64,000 bases of DNA from contig WBMZ01014153.1 in assembly GCA_013400975.1 (NCBI GenBank), positions 62,001 to 126,000 of the forward strand. Direction: 5' to 3'. Shown piece by piece: positions 1 through 15,000 of the stretch. Under the pieces are notes generated by a model, which had not been told where the DNA came from, did not search any database, and saw only the letters and a program-made list of their open reading frames with translations. Made by a program: the position numbers and the translations under genes. Within the stretch, counting starts at the first letter, position 1. Each line of letters opens with the position of its first letter. The stretch comes from Atrichornis clamosus. Taxonomy: Eukaryota > Chordata > Aves > Passeriformes > Menuridae.

Positions 1-3000
1 TGGTGTGTCTTAGAGAGGAGAGCTGTCAGTGGGTTCATGTGAATCTGTGTTGGGTTTTAGTTTCCAGAGAGCATCCAGAATTTAAGCATAGTGCAGAAGC
101 ACGAGGTTCTTTCACTGGGCTGTAGCTGCATCAGCTTCAGGTGTCAGAAATCTAAACGCTAAGATACACTAAAGATAACAACCTTGAGTTGCTCACTTAG
201 CTTTGCAAAGGTTCAAGCCATGTATGGAATATTAATCCAACTCATTGGATTAATTGTGTGTTACCTAATGGAGAATGATTATCTATGACAAACAATCTCA
301 AGAAAAGAAGTTGCAAGCCTTCTTTTAGTTTTGCAAATGGTGGCTGAGGTGGGAGGAATTTTTCATACTGACATCTTTAACTGTTGCATCTAAAAGATGT
401 GATCTTGGCTAAAAATATGCAGCAAGGCTCATAGGGAAATGAAGGTTTGCAATGAGGGCTAAAGAAATGGTGATCTTAAAGTAAGACTATTCCTCATGTT
501 AAGCTGCAATGGCAGCTAGGAAAGAGAGTTGTAAAATAAATGCATAATAAAATAATGAAGCTTGTAATATCCACGTTCAAATGATATGCTACTCTACCCT
601 GCCAGTCATTTTAAAAGTGTGTAAATAAGCCTGAGGTTGTGTCAGGATATGATGCACCTTGTTGGTAAGAAAAAGGGAAGTTTCCATAGCACTGACAGTT
701 CTTTTCACTTCCCTTTAGAAGAAAAATGCCTCAGTGCTGACCCTTGGTGTGAACTGCCAAACTCCAAACCAGTTGCTTTTCCCACATCATTTCCCAGGAG
801 CAGGAGCTCGACTGCACAGAGCAGCGTCTTGGGTGAGCAGGGCTCTGGTAGCCAGTGTTGCACACGCGTGGGTCAACCCACAGTGGTTTTCAGAAAGGTT
901 TAGGAGTTGGCCACTGTGAACATGAGCCAGACAAGTGGTGGTAGCAGAGACTTCAGGAGCTCTGGCTTTGACACCCAGGCCATGTGCTGCTGTGGACAGC
1001 TTTAATGGCCATCTGAAGGCACAGGGGAAAGGACGCTCTAAACACTTCAAAAAGTCATCATTGCATTGCTGTGATGATGTATAATAAGGTGAGGAAGAAT
1101 ACATGAGGTGCAGAGGTGAACAGACACAAAAGCCTGTGGGGTATTTCCTCTGCTCAGGCCCATGCATGCTTGTTTGAAGCCGGGACAAGGCCACTCCGTT
1201 TTGGGGACAGCCAGTTCATGACCAGAGATGTAGGTTGGTTTGTGCCTGTTGGTCCTTGGGCAGTGAACTTGCCCTGACACGTTTAAATTAGAGTGTAGAC
1301 ATGCCATGGATCATTACGTTTCATTTCTGGCCATCTTCCTTTGACGTGGAGTGCAGTTTTAGGTGAGTTACTTAGGCCAGTTTCATTATACTGCAACTTT
1401 AATGACAGTGCTGGCTTAAAGAGTCTCCATCCTCATGCCTTTGTAGGCTGTCCTTCAAATTATGGCCAGGCAAGCTAATGGAAAACCAGTGCTGTGAGTG
1501 GAGCAATGAACTGATGCGTGTGAATACAACTCCTTGAAGAGAACTTTGAGGCAGCGCATGAGAGAGCAAGGGTTTGGAGGAAGCAGCAGAGTGGGAACGT
1601 TTTTAATGGTATTTCATGGCAAGCTGGCTATGCTGACTTTTGCCCTTTGCTTGCTCCCTCCAGAAGACAGAGGTGATTTGGCAGAGTCGTTACAGTGAAG
1701 AAACTGTGGGTTGCTATCCCAAGATCCCTCTTTCAATAGTGCAGTAAATATTGTTTGTCATGGCATTTAACATCTCCTTTCTAGGAGACAGTTAAAATGG
1801 GAGAAGAAAAATCTGAGGCCTTGCTATGTTAGGCAAAATGCATCTTGCACGGGATATAACTGGGTAAGAGTGGGAAGGATGCACAGAATATAAGTGTGGG
1901 GAATCACTGTCATAGTGATAGGATGACTCAGTAGATTATGCATTTGTAGATAAATTCTGCTTTACAGTTCTGCATGTGCATTTCAAACCATAGAATGCCT
2001 GAAGTCTGAGTCCAAATTCAGCAATCCTTTTCATTTGTGCATGACTACTTATGCAAATAACTAAGAGAAACTGCAGTTACATTATAGAAAGGGACAGGAT
2101 TTTCAGACTTGCATTTTAGAAGAAAAATTTGTTTCATGTATTGAGAAAGCAACTAAAGGAATTTTCGACTAATCCATCTGGCATGTAACAATTGCAAATT
2201 GTTTGGTATTATTTTCAGTATAAGAATCTAAGACCTTTATAAGGTAGATAGATTTTAAAACTGTTGCAAAAGAAGGTCCAATGAAAATTTCAAATGTCTG
2301 AAATGCTTTAATTTGGAAACACCTTTCCCAAGTTAGATGAGAACAATGTGGTTTAACCTTGGAGAAGCAGAGGAGACAGTCCCAAATGATATATATATTA
2401 TGTTCCTAGTAACTTGACAGAAAAGTAAAAGGCACCTTTAAGTAGCAATGGCCAGAGATGTGTGCTGGTCACCAGTGACAGCACTGACCCCTCCTTGTGA
2501 CTGAACAAGTGGCTTTCTTCAACCAACTGACCACTTGCCCGTAGTATCTAGCAACTTATCCTGGTTTGTTTCATTTCTTTTTCCCATTCCTCTAATTTTC
2601 ATTGTCTCCTTTTGTATCTTGCCCTCTAACTCTTTTACCATCTCAGTTTCCCCTGCCCTTTTCCAAGCTTTTTTTTTTTTGATCCCTCCTTCTTTCCCTC
2701 CCCATGTAATAGCAGTGATAAATATACAGAAAAACCAGATAATGATGAAGAATCAATAGTTAGAAATCTTCATTCAGGCTACTGTGTGACTTATCAGGTT
2801 ATTTTATAAGGATGTTGTTTCCTTAGTGGCCCAACATGCTTAATATTCTAATATCTTACATAGGTTTGCTCATTAATTTTGACTGGCTGAGCTGAAATTA
2901 ATAGGCTATTTTATTATTAAGATGAAAACTTGTTCCAGGTAACTTACAGATTTGAGATTTAACAGATTTCTATGCAGTACAGAAAACATCTCATCTTTGA

Positions 3001-6000
3001 TCCTTTTTCTTAGGGCTTGCCACATTTCACTCCTATATTTTAAAACCTGGAGACTTTTAGATTTGCCCCTTCTGAGTTTTCACTACAGTTAATGGAGTAT
3101 TTAAGGCTTCCTTTCAGGGATGAACATACAGATAAGCTTTTGCTAATTAGTTTTGTCTTGACCTTGAATGATAAACATGGTCTTGAAAACTGCTTTCTCC
3201 CTAGCCATTTATTAATTTCCATGATTACAGTAGATACAAACTTATCAGCTACTGTTGTTGTTTATATAGTTATTCTTTGGATCAGCAATTGATGTCCAGT
3301 TAATTAGAATATGGATACAGAACATATATTTTTCATATTGAAAAAGCAATGGTGTTTTTTTCAGAGTCCTTTTCTTTCCTCCTTGTCTCCTGTTTTTATA
3401 GTTTTGAGTGAAATCTAAAGAAAGCAGATAGAAATGAGTAATTTTAATTCAATGGCACAATGTCTGTGGAAAACACAATGGTTCTTGCCAAAGAAAAGTT
3501 GAGATGTTTGTTCTCTTGGCAAAACTATTTTAACTGAGAAGAACTAATGTTTTTTTGTTTTTCCAGACTGCTGTAACGGTGCTCTGATTCTCATCTAGCC
3601 AGGATGTATTCATAGAGGCCTCGTTCTCCTTCCCCTTCTTTGCTGACATAACTACAAATAAACTACCATAGAAACAAACTACTGCATTCCATGCAACTGA
3701 TAAGTCACGTCCTCAGAATGAAAATATCTCATTTTCCTTGTTTGAGATATGACCAGTGCTTGTGTAATATTCACAAGAATAATTCCTAATTAGTCCAAAT
3801 AGTTTATGCTTAAATTGAACTATAAGATCTCTGTGGATTTTTCAAATGTTTCTACCACTGTAGTTTATTACCTTTTTGCAAGGTAATTTTTTTTTAATTG
3901 CTTGTTTGTCAGTGGTATTATGTTAGCAAACTTCTAGTTGTGCAAGCTCTAAATTTTTGTGCAACCTACAGAAATGGAACAGGAAAAATGATGATTTGGC
4001 AAACTCTCTGTTGTAGTATGCAATCTCCAAACATCACAAATTTAAAGTTAATTTGGCTGTATTCATTAAAACTTGGGATTAAGTGTAGTGCTAGTTAGTG
4101 TAACTTCCAGTATCTGTGTCTGCAACAATGAGTGGAAATGTTTGATTTTTTTTTTTGGTGCTCTTTAGGCTACGCCACAGCTCAGGTCTCTCAGAGAAAA
4201 TACTGTATTAACCTGAGTTGGCAGCTCTGTAGTTGAGGTCTAGTAAACTGTGGTTCCTTGAAATATTTGAACGATGATCTCAGGAGATTAAAGACCAAGG
4301 TAATATGTAATTTAAACAGAAGTTGATCTACAGATTCTTCAAAGCAAAAAAACCTCTCCCTTTCAACTCTCTAAAACACAACTGTTAGAAACAGAATTCT
4401 AAACTAATTTACTTCTCTCTCATTGCTTTTGCATTCCATTGACAATCAGTTCCCTAATGCTGTTCTCTAGTAACCTGCTGCATAATTGTAAATAATCTAA
4501 GCTTACAATTTTATAGACTCCATATATTTACACAGTTGCTATGAAATGTCTTTATACGTGGACAGTGTAAGCATAGAAACAATTGAACTGTCTCTAAAAC
4601 TGAAAATCCCAATGGGGGACAAAATATAAAACTTCAAAATAAATTAATCATTAATAAAATAAAATTTCATACCCAGATCCTAGGTGTTACTAGATCACAC
4701 AGCTAACAATGATAATATGCTTATTTAAATGAATATCTATGTCTTTCCAGTTTAATATATTCATATGAGGGCAATATTAAAGGATTGTTTAATTATCCAT
4801 TCTTTAAGTCTTCTGAGATTCAGGAAAAAATCACACTCATGAATAAAAAGAGAAAAAGATTATAACTGTCAGTCATTTGTATAATTCAATTTTTTAACAG
4901 CATGTGATTCACCTACTGGGGAGATGAATCGAGAAAATATAGATTTTTTTTTTTTTCTTCCCCCTGAAAAATAGATTTAGAATGCCATGGGTGGTCTGTT
5001 CCACAGAAAATTAAAAGAACATCTCTAAAGTTAACACTTTGCATTTTTCAACAAAAATTTAGACAGTTCTGGACAATTGCTTATGAGAACAGACCATGGA
5101 ATTTATTTGGGATTTTTACGTCCTAATCTTCCAGCAGTTCCTCTCTGTTAATATGGTAATATTAGTAAATAACAACTCTCTGAATTTTTGTGTTAATGTG
5201 GGATCTTAATAATTAACAGCGTCATCCAGTCCTCCTAGTTCAAGGCCACTGAAATATAATCGTATATTTAGAAATAGTTCAATTGGAAAAAAAAAAAGCA
5301 TAGCACAAAAAAAAAAATCAAATAATAATGTTTTCAAGTCTTTTATGTTAATGTTTTCCCTTTCCAACGTTCCAACATGTTTCATTCATGATCCCTACCA
5401 CTCAGAATGTGCTTTGTGACTCTTGAGTTACCGTTGACCAATAAAACCCAGAAGTGGCTTTTAACGCTTTCTGTTTGAAAGTAATTGGTCAAAGTCGTTT
5501 AAAATTCTAACATATATATTTGAGAGAAAGAAGATTGTCAATTGAAAAATCCTACTACTCAAAAGAAAGACTTAATTGCTACAATGAACCACAGGTTTGA
5601 TTCAGCTCTAAAGTAGGTCCATGTGTTTAAGTTAGGCTTGGGTTAAAGTTGTAATATTAGTGGTAGAGCTAAATTATCTGCTGCAAACCATTTGTATGAT
5701 TTTTATGAAAATGTTTTCTGAAATGCTTTGATTGCCCACTTGAGCTGTCTTTTGAGTAATCCGAAATAACACCTTTCTGTAGAAAGTTTAGGTGCCTAAA
5801 ATGGTGAATTTGCTTGAAAATTACACTGCTGTGCTGTTCCAAGTGGGCTTACAAAATGTCAAGGATGGTGCTATTTCCAAACCAAAGGAAAAAAGAAGAA
5901 GTCAAACCTATTTTTTTTTTCTGAAGTATTTGACTACTGTAACTCCATGTATTTGTTTTTACTGGTGTGACTCATCCATGAGTTTGCTATTTTCTCCATG

Positions 6001-9000
6001 CTGGGGTATTCTTCAATAGTCTGTCTTTAGGACAGAGGCAGCTAAATAAAGTGGATTATATTTAGACATTTATTAGTTTTAGTATCTTTCTCCTAACACA
6101 AAATCTACTCAACTGTAGTTTGTGAATGTAGGCATTTCTAGTATGAAGATACTCTGTCCCATTTTAGAAACATTTCTAATGTGATGCACTATGGAATTTT
6201 CACAGAACTGAATTTTTGGGACTCTTACATTGTATTTTCTTCCAAAATGCATCTTTTAGAGCTGTCTACTAACTTTTAAATTTTAAAATATACTTCAAAA
6301 CAGTACAGTGTGAGTTCCTTTTCTGAGTTCTCAATAGTGCAGTATGTAAGATATTTAAGCAGTTCTTCACCAAAAAAACTGGAATTCCAGTTGAAAGGAA
6401 GCCAAGAGTCTCATCCACTGAGGTGCTTGAAAGTTTTTCATAAACATGTCTTAGGTCTGCATCATGCTTATAACACATAAATGTTGGCTACTTTGGCAAT
6501 CTGACCATAAGCTCTTTTTGATTTTTGTGTAGGGACTCCTGGAAAGACAATAAAAACTTTTACTCTGTGTGTGTGTGTTCCCAATGTTTTCTATTTTAAC
6601 ACTTGTTTTCTGTGCCAGTTTCACTAATAGGAAAAAAAGAAAAAAAAACGGGGGATTGATTAATGGATTTGCTGAGATATGATTACACATGGCTATTACT
6701 TTTGAAATTAATAGTTAATTAACTAATTAATGGTGGACAAAAAAGTCACAAAAAGATTCATCAATGTGCCATGTATGCCTTACTTGGCTGCATTTTTGCA
6801 CGTCTGATTAAAACAAATAGTTTATATTGTATCACAACATTAAAAAAAAAAAGGCACTTTACTCCAGTTGTGTTTAGATTACCTTTTAAACCCAGTGTTT
6901 TATAGTGATTCTTAATAAAAAATGAGAAGTTAGATTCTAACTTAGAGTACAATAAGCACTCATTTTTAAAAATAATACTGTATTTTTTTCTGTTTAATGG
7001 AAGAGGGGTTTTTTTCATTAACTGCTAAATCTATTTAAATTTCTCTTTTCTTAAGGAAAAGTCAGTCAGGTCAATAGTATGTCTAGTAAGGAATAATGCT
7101 ATTTTTCTGTTCTGTCATTTTTACCTACTCTTTTTGCTCCAAGAATTTCTGTATATATTTTTTTAAATGGAAGAGTGTCAGCTGAGTGTTTCAGAAAGCT
7201 AAGTGTTTAACATGCCAGATATAGCCGAACTTTTGTAAGTTTTATATCATACTGATGGTTTGTCAGAGCAGATACTTTTGAAAGGTCAGTACAGTAGCAG
7301 AACACAAATTTAAATACACATTTTTCATAGTATAAACAAGGATTTATGTATAAACAAGATAAATTTTTATCAATAAACACTGAAGTGCAGGAAAGAAAGA
7401 TCTAATTTTCAGCAAATTATAAATTATTTTATAAATAAAGTACGAATTACTTATAAACAAATTAGTATGGTTCATAACTCTGTCATGGTTTCTACCAAAT
7501 TAGAAATACTAATTGAATGTGTATGGGAAGAATATATGTTGGTCAGGAGTATAGGCAGACTTTGAAGAATGTATTGGATTTACTTACTTAAATGATCTAA
7601 TAAATCTCTGTTTTTCCATGTGGAAAATCTATTGGAATTTTTAACACAAAAGGGAAAAAATCTGGCAACAGGGTGCATTAGAAAAGACTGGTAACGTGTA
7701 TATGTGTCCTAATATAATATGAAATTTATAATGCATATATATCCATTAAAAAAATGGTTAAGGAAAAACACTGTCATAATGGCAAACCAGCTCTGAGATC
7801 CAGATCAGCCCTGATGTTTTCCTCGATTGGAAGCTCTTTGATGTCATAATGGAGGCAGTGGAATTTCAGTACAAATGTGTAACCTGTTCTGCAGGAGTGA
7901 TTTGTTGACCATGGCAAATGACAAATGTTAGATGGACGTGCTCTTAAGGTGCTGCCAGGCCTGCTCCTTCTGCGCATGGGGCTTGTATAATGTGTTTGCC
8001 AATACTTACGCACAGCTAAATGGGAATATCCCTATAATTAGAGTTTTGTATGTCAAACATCAAACATCTGAAAAAATATATATCTCTGGTTATTGTGCTG
8101 GGATTAAACCCTGAGCTGCGTGCTAGTAGCATCCTTGCAGTGCTTAAGGCAGATTGTAACTAAGTTGTTAGTAAATCTTGCATAATATCCTAACACGTTG
8201 TTGTTCTAGTCTCTTGTCCTATCTTTTATCATATTTTACTGGGGTTGTGTAGAAATTATATTGCTGTGGAGAGTTATCAGTCTTACATTTTTTTATATCA
8301 CGAGCATGAATAGCAGCCATCACACTTCGGAAATTTCTTCAATGTGGGCAATAACATGCTCCAGGAATATGTACGAACCTGCTTCATCACAGCGAGGTTG
8401 ATGAAATGTAATGTGCTGCTTTGTGTCTTAACATGCCTGTGGTTTGTATGCAGCATATTGGCTTAAGAAATGCAGAACCTGAAATGTATTATTGCTTGGA
8501 GGAAGAAAAACAAATACTTGGAAGGGGAATAATTTTGAATAAATTTGATGACATTTACTTTCTGTAAAAAAAAAGAAAAAAAAAAAAGGTTGGTCAGAGT
8601 ATTTGGAAAAGAGGGAAGTGTTTCTTAATTAAACAATAATCTCTCAATTCTGCTTTGCTGTCATCTTCCTCACAATTTTTATCAAATTTTCTTTCTGTGC
8701 TGATGTGCACTATGTTCTAAAAATTATTTTTCTGAACAAGTTCAAAATTATCAGTAGATGAAAAAATGATTTTTGTTGAGTGATCACTCATTGAGTGGGA
8801 AATTCACCAAAGTTTGCTGTACTTGAGATTAGAGAAAAAAAAAAAGAGCTGTTTATTTAATTAACACTGTGATTTTTCACCTAAATAGTGGAGAGGAGAA
8901 AACTTTGCTGTAAGGGCTTTAGGATTAGATCACATATGATTTGGCAGATAAGAGTTAAAGTCACACGTACACTGTTAGGTTTGAAGCAGCTTTTCCAGTA

Positions 9001-12000
9001 TGTCTGGAGTCTGGCTCTCCTGAGTCCCAATAAAATGTTATGGTTGCTGGTGCATTGGCCATGTAACAGAGGGGTGCGTATCACTCCAAAAACTGCAAAG
9101 AAGGTACCAGTTGCACTTTGCAGTGTTATGTGCAAATTAAATTTAACAAAAGTAATACCAAGAGTTGGTAATAATTACTTTATTAAATATTTATTTGACA
9201 CTGAGACTTAAACCAGCTCCAGATTCTTGTTCATTAGGTACTTGTTACCTGTGTACGTAAAAGGAACAATTCTTGTTCTCAGAAAAACGGAGCAGTGGTG
9301 CAGCCCAGGAGGTCTTTTTCATTCCTCCTGGCAATCAGTATGTCAGTAGTAAAAATTGATCTAACTAGAAAAACCGAAGCTGGTGGTTATTGTAAGCTTC
9401 AGAAAGATATAAGTCTGTTCTCTTAGGTGGTCTTTAAAATTATCGTAGTAGTCATAGATAGTGCTACTTTTTCTGTGAGATGGTTTTGACTCTCTTGGCC
9501 CCACATAATAGGGATAGTCTATCTAATATAAAGATGTTTTCCAGATAAGTAAGTGGGGAGAGATTTGTCTATTAAGTGTTACAAATAAAAAATAACAAGA
9601 TTAATTATCTATACTTGTTTTCTTCTCCAACGAAGCACAAAGAATTTGGACTTTGGTGTCATCATGCTTTCTCTTCCAAAGGAAGATGACAGAGTTTGGA
9701 GCTGGAGCACAAGGCTCATGACAGTCACTACCCACACCCTTTGTCATTTTCCTTTTAATGATTTTACTATTTGGCTGATCCTTAGCTGGAAAGAAAAAAT
9801 GTTTCCATAAGCATACAAGACATCGAGGCTCATATCCATAATTACTATTCTTTGGAAAGATGACAGCACACTTCACTGTAATTATTGCTCATCTGGATGT
9901 GTGCTTATGAAAAAGAACTCATTTCAGATTATTGTATGGGACGTTAGGGTGGCACTCTCTAATGTGTGGTGTTTGAAACTAGCAAAGAATAGACTTGATA
10001 TTCTTATTGATTTCTAAGTGTAGCAAAATTATTTGCAATAGAACTTGTGAGTATTCAGTTTCTTTGCACAGAAACCAAGAAACTCAATGTTAAAGAAAAG
10101 ATTTAAAACATAACTGCGCTCAGGATTAGACCAAGACATTACTGAAGGCAGCTGGATTAGTTTAAAATGCAGCAAACCAAGGTTATGGCTACGGCAACTT
10201 CAGCACACAGAGAATCCATGCTTGTAGGTAGCAAACCAGCCCACAGCATTTTCGTACGTCCTTAAAATACAGTCATATTTAAAAGCTGACTAGAAAAACT
10301 GGAAGGTGCTGCTTGAAGTATGTGATATCTGGGTGTGTAGATGTCTCCTTGCTTATTTTCATGATGCAATTACGTTGTCATTCCACTACTTTCATCATTA
10401 TGAAATTTTACTCAGATACATTAGGAGAAGTTGCCTATGTATAGTGGGGAACTGAATGTAGACAATCATTTCTGAAATACTGGGCATCTTGGTATAAAAG
10501 AATATATATTCAGTCCTGTGCCATTTCATTCAATGTGTGACGGAATTTCATTAAGAGTTGTGAAAACAAGTTGTCCATGTCAATTTTCAAAACAAAGCAA
10601 AGCATGGCAAGATGTAAGTAACACCTCACACTTGTCTTAACTTAGTTCATTAACTTACTTAAAATTCAGACCAGTGAGCATAATAACATTATATACTGCA
10701 CCCTGCAAAAAAACCCTAACCAAACAACCAAAACAGCTGTCTTACTGTGAATTCTGTAATAGCTTTTGATAGTATGAATTCATGATGAATCAAGAATGTT
10801 TTTGTCAAAAAAACTTGCACTGTGTGTACTACAGCTTCCTGAATAACAGCTGTATATTAAATCTAAATTAAGATAAGATAGTTTCTTATATCTTAAATCT
10901 TTATTAAGGTAATTGTATAAGATTTCTTATATCTTTCCATTTTGAAGATAATAGCACATATATAGCTTTTATAGACCATATTAATGGCTATTTTGCTTAG
11001 TAAAATTTATTAAATATAAAATTATGTATCAGAAACTGCTGTAGAAAAAATAAAATACTTTGAAATGGTCGTGTTAAAAATCTGATTGTGGCCACTATAT
11101 GTTAAGGTGCTATATGACACATCAAGGATCTTGCCAAAAGGCAGACACCTCAAAACAAGCCAAGAAAGTTTATTGCAGTAAAGGAAAGCCTACTGACTCA
11201 GGAACTTCTAGTAAAGGGTGAAAAGGGCCTTCAAAGGGAGGTGCTGGCATTTATACCTGTGTCTGTATGGCTGGATTTGTAAAAGAGTTGAAAGTATTTG
11301 CTGGATCATTCTAAGGTTATACTTGTATGCCATGCTTGTACAGGAGCCGGAAGTATTTACCACTTTATATTGAGAGGCATCAGCTGTGTTCATGCCAGTC
11401 CTGACTTAAGCTTTGACCTCCTTTCGTACACTGCCATTAGTGGTTGAGTTGACCTGTCTGTCCCTCATGACAAAATAGTGAACTAGAAGTAAAAATCTGT
11501 TGCAGTAACAGAGTTTGAGTCGGGTGAGCAATCAGAAGTGGAGTGGAGCTTATAACACATCTAAAACAAATACATAAAAATACGTTCACCATGGGGGAGC
11601 TATAGCTTTGCTTTGGCTTTTGCTACTGCCTGTGTCCACCTAAACCAGCACTTCCAGCTCCTTACCCCTCTGATACTTTTTATTCTGTGTCTTATGCTGT
11701 ACTTATACTGCTGAAAACAGAGCTCCATGTTTCACTAAAATCAATTCCTAATCCCCTACTATTGGGAAGACTCTGAAAGCTGAGACAAATACCATTAGAG
11801 CAATGTCATTGACTGGTATTCCAGCAAATGTGTTAGTTTGTCTGCCAACCCTGCTGTCTAATTATTCCCGAATGAGCAGAGAAAACAACCCCAAAACCTC
11901 CAACGTGACACTGGAGCCTACAAGTGACTTACTGTGCTATTTCTCATTGTAGAAAGTGTGTGTCTGTATATGTTTAAAAAACAATTGAAATTGGGGGTTT

Positions 12001-15000
12001 GCATTTCTGATACTCTTCGTACATATTACTGGGTTTTTTATATACTGTTTTTTATATACTTTTATATTGTGTATGTGCTGCAGAGATCTGAAAGGGTCAA
12101 GAATTTTAAGTCTGTTTTTGTCAATTTTAACTTAAGTATCTTCTACTCGCAGCTGCTTAAAATAAAACCAGATGATAACTACATATTTTAAAGTTCAAAA
12201 TAAGTAATGCATGGGAAGTTTTAGATATCTTGAAAAATGTACATCAGTCAGGTACTGAACTCAGTCTGTCAGAACAAAAGTATTACCTCATCTCTGTTTT
12301 AGATAGTTCCCAGGTGAAATCCAGAGCTCTTTATATTGTAAATAACAGTCCTTGAGACTTACTTTTTTTTGCTGGGATGGAGATCTGTATTTTAGACCTG
12401 TGCCTCAAGATGTTGAACTCCTATATAATAACATTTTAAACATCTACAAGAAAAGCATTAAAGAAGAAAATGGATATTTTTAAACAACATGCAAGCTTCA
12501 TAAAAAGTTGAAGCTTTAAATTAAACAACAGAATAGGAGCCAACCTGTATTCTTCCAGAGCCTCAAATCTCCTGTGATCCAATCCAGTAAATGCCCCTCC
12601 TTGTTTTATTCTTTCAACTCCCACTGCTCAGACAGTCTTTTACAATTAGCATTGCCTGGACAGGTAAAAGATCCATGGTATCTACTGCATTCCTAGGGCA
12701 GACTGGTGGGTTATAATCACAGGCTGGGTGATTTATAGGTTTCTCTGTGTGGGAAAGTTACTGTTCAGTGGGCTGAGGTTTGAATTTACAGTAGTGCTAG
12801 CTTATTCCACTCCAGTTTTTAAATATAGTTGGGAACAAGCTCATTTGAAAGTGAACTTAGAGTACTTAGAGTAGGTTACCTGGCAAATTACTCAGCTGTA
12901 AATTCTAGCTTCAGTTTGTGAATAGGGGTTGGGGCTTTGGTTTTTGTGGTTGGTTTTTTTTGGTTGTTTTTTTTTGGGTCTTCTTTGTTTGTTTGCTTGG
13001 TTTGGTTTGGTAAACAAATAAAATTGTTCTTTTTATTAAAACTTACTAATTGAAACATATGTAATATTTATGGTTTTATTCTATTCAGTGAACCCGATCA
13101 CTGTTGCTACTGTTATTAAGGTACATGAAAAAACAGCCAATTAAAAAAAAATGCTATGAATGTGCTATAGAGCAAATGTGAAGCACAGAAGTAAGGCCTA
13201 CAATATGACTTGGGTTAGAATTTTACCTAGGTTCTATTCTAAATATGTTGACAATATGCCTTAAGCACAAATGATGTTGCTTGCTGTCATGAGGTACATG
13301 TCCTGTAATTGACCTCTCTGTGTTCTGCATATACTGCAACATTACAGGTGTCTGTGTGTTTCTCATCTCTACCGTTGATATTGAAAAAAACCTCCTATTA
13401 CATGGAGAAAAAAAGTGGCTTACATAGTTAATGGAAACCCAGTAAAAAGGCTAAAAGAGAGCAAGTAGCTCCATCAGAACTGAAAGCCAGTCCTGTGGTC
13501 CAGCTTGGATGGGATGGGAGCTTCCTTGAAGGAGTTTTTGGTTTCTATGTATGAAGACTGGTTGTTTCGTTGTGTCAGAAACCACCTATAATTATTTAAT
13601 GCTACTAATTTCCTCCAGCTTCCAGAAAGACAAAGCTGACTTGTACTTCTTAAAACACACAGGCTTCTTGTTTAAGATTTCATTTGAAGCATTTCTTTGT
13701 CCTAATTCATCTGTAAATATGGTGTTGTAATGCTTGCTTACACTTAACAGAGTACATGCCAGTGCTTTCAGGCTCTTTAATGAAAGGCACCTTCATTACA
13801 AATTAATTTATGAATTTTAAGAAACTCTGGGTGTGTTCTGTGACAGAGTACATGTTAGTTTGCCAGCCTGCAGCCCTTGTAATATGAAGCTTCTAAACGT
13901 CAGATGTGGATTCCTAACAAATGTGCTTATTTTCTAGTTAACCTGTAGCATCTGATTTTTTTCTTCTCTATCGCCTTCCCTTGTTAGATAGGAATATTCC
14001 TGAACTCTCGGGAGCAGAGTGATGCCAGTTAATGATTTCAAGCATACTATCTTGACAGGTATCCTTTTACTCCATCACTCATTGTTATAAGATCAACTCC
14101 AGTTGACACATGCCTGAGTTGAAAAATGTTTTTTTAAGAACTGCAGTTACTCCAGCTTTCCAGTAGATAACACTTTCACCAAAACAGTTTCATCTCAATT
14201 CACATATTTTCTGATTCCTTCCTTTTTCCCCTGTTGAGCTGCCATTTTTTGTGCCTTTTTCTTGAAAGGATTCCTTGCTTGGATGCTTGATTACTGCAAC
14301 TTCTCTGTCGTTCCCAAATATACCAGTGATGCAGTAGAACTGCATCAGTGCAATTCACAGGTGTTCCTTCTGTGATTGTGAAGTCCTGTTCTTCAATCCT
14401 CACCCTTTCCTGGTGGCCTAATGGGCAATTGAAAGCTATAGAGATTTTGGACACGCAACAGGCACACCACCTGACTTTGTCAATGCTCATCATATGTCAG
14501 TCTATTGCAATGTAAGTAATATCTTAAAAGAACACCAAGCCTGCTGTAAAAGGTAAATGTAGTCTTACTGTTATAAGTAGCATATAGTCCAAAGTCAATG
14601 TCTTTAAAGAAACTTAAAAACCCAAATGTCCTTACTTCTGGAAGTGCCTAAAACTTCATAATTATGCTATCTTGCAGAATCTTCAGGCCCGCATCAGGCA
14701 TATGATCTGTTTTGTACATTTCAGGGAATGTTGGATGTGTAAGATACTGTAGTCATGTGGGGGACAGATTGAGTGAATTATGAGTAAAGTATTAGAGGAA
14801 AAGATGGAGGCAGAGGGTAAAGCACCCTCACCTGGGGCCAAGAGACTATCAGCTTGGCATACCTTGTGCTCAGGCAGGGAGGGAAACTGTATCTATCCAG
14901 GAGGAGACCCTTTGGATAGATGGAAGCGCCCTGCCTTGGAGGTCAGCAGTTGGGACTCTTTGGTTGTTTAGAGAGGCCATAAGCTGAGAGGCAAAACCTT

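Noticed and set aside
14200..14493. 97-codon minus-strand frame
   Set aside because: No recognisable motif, no convincing splice sites, and a composition consistent with chance.
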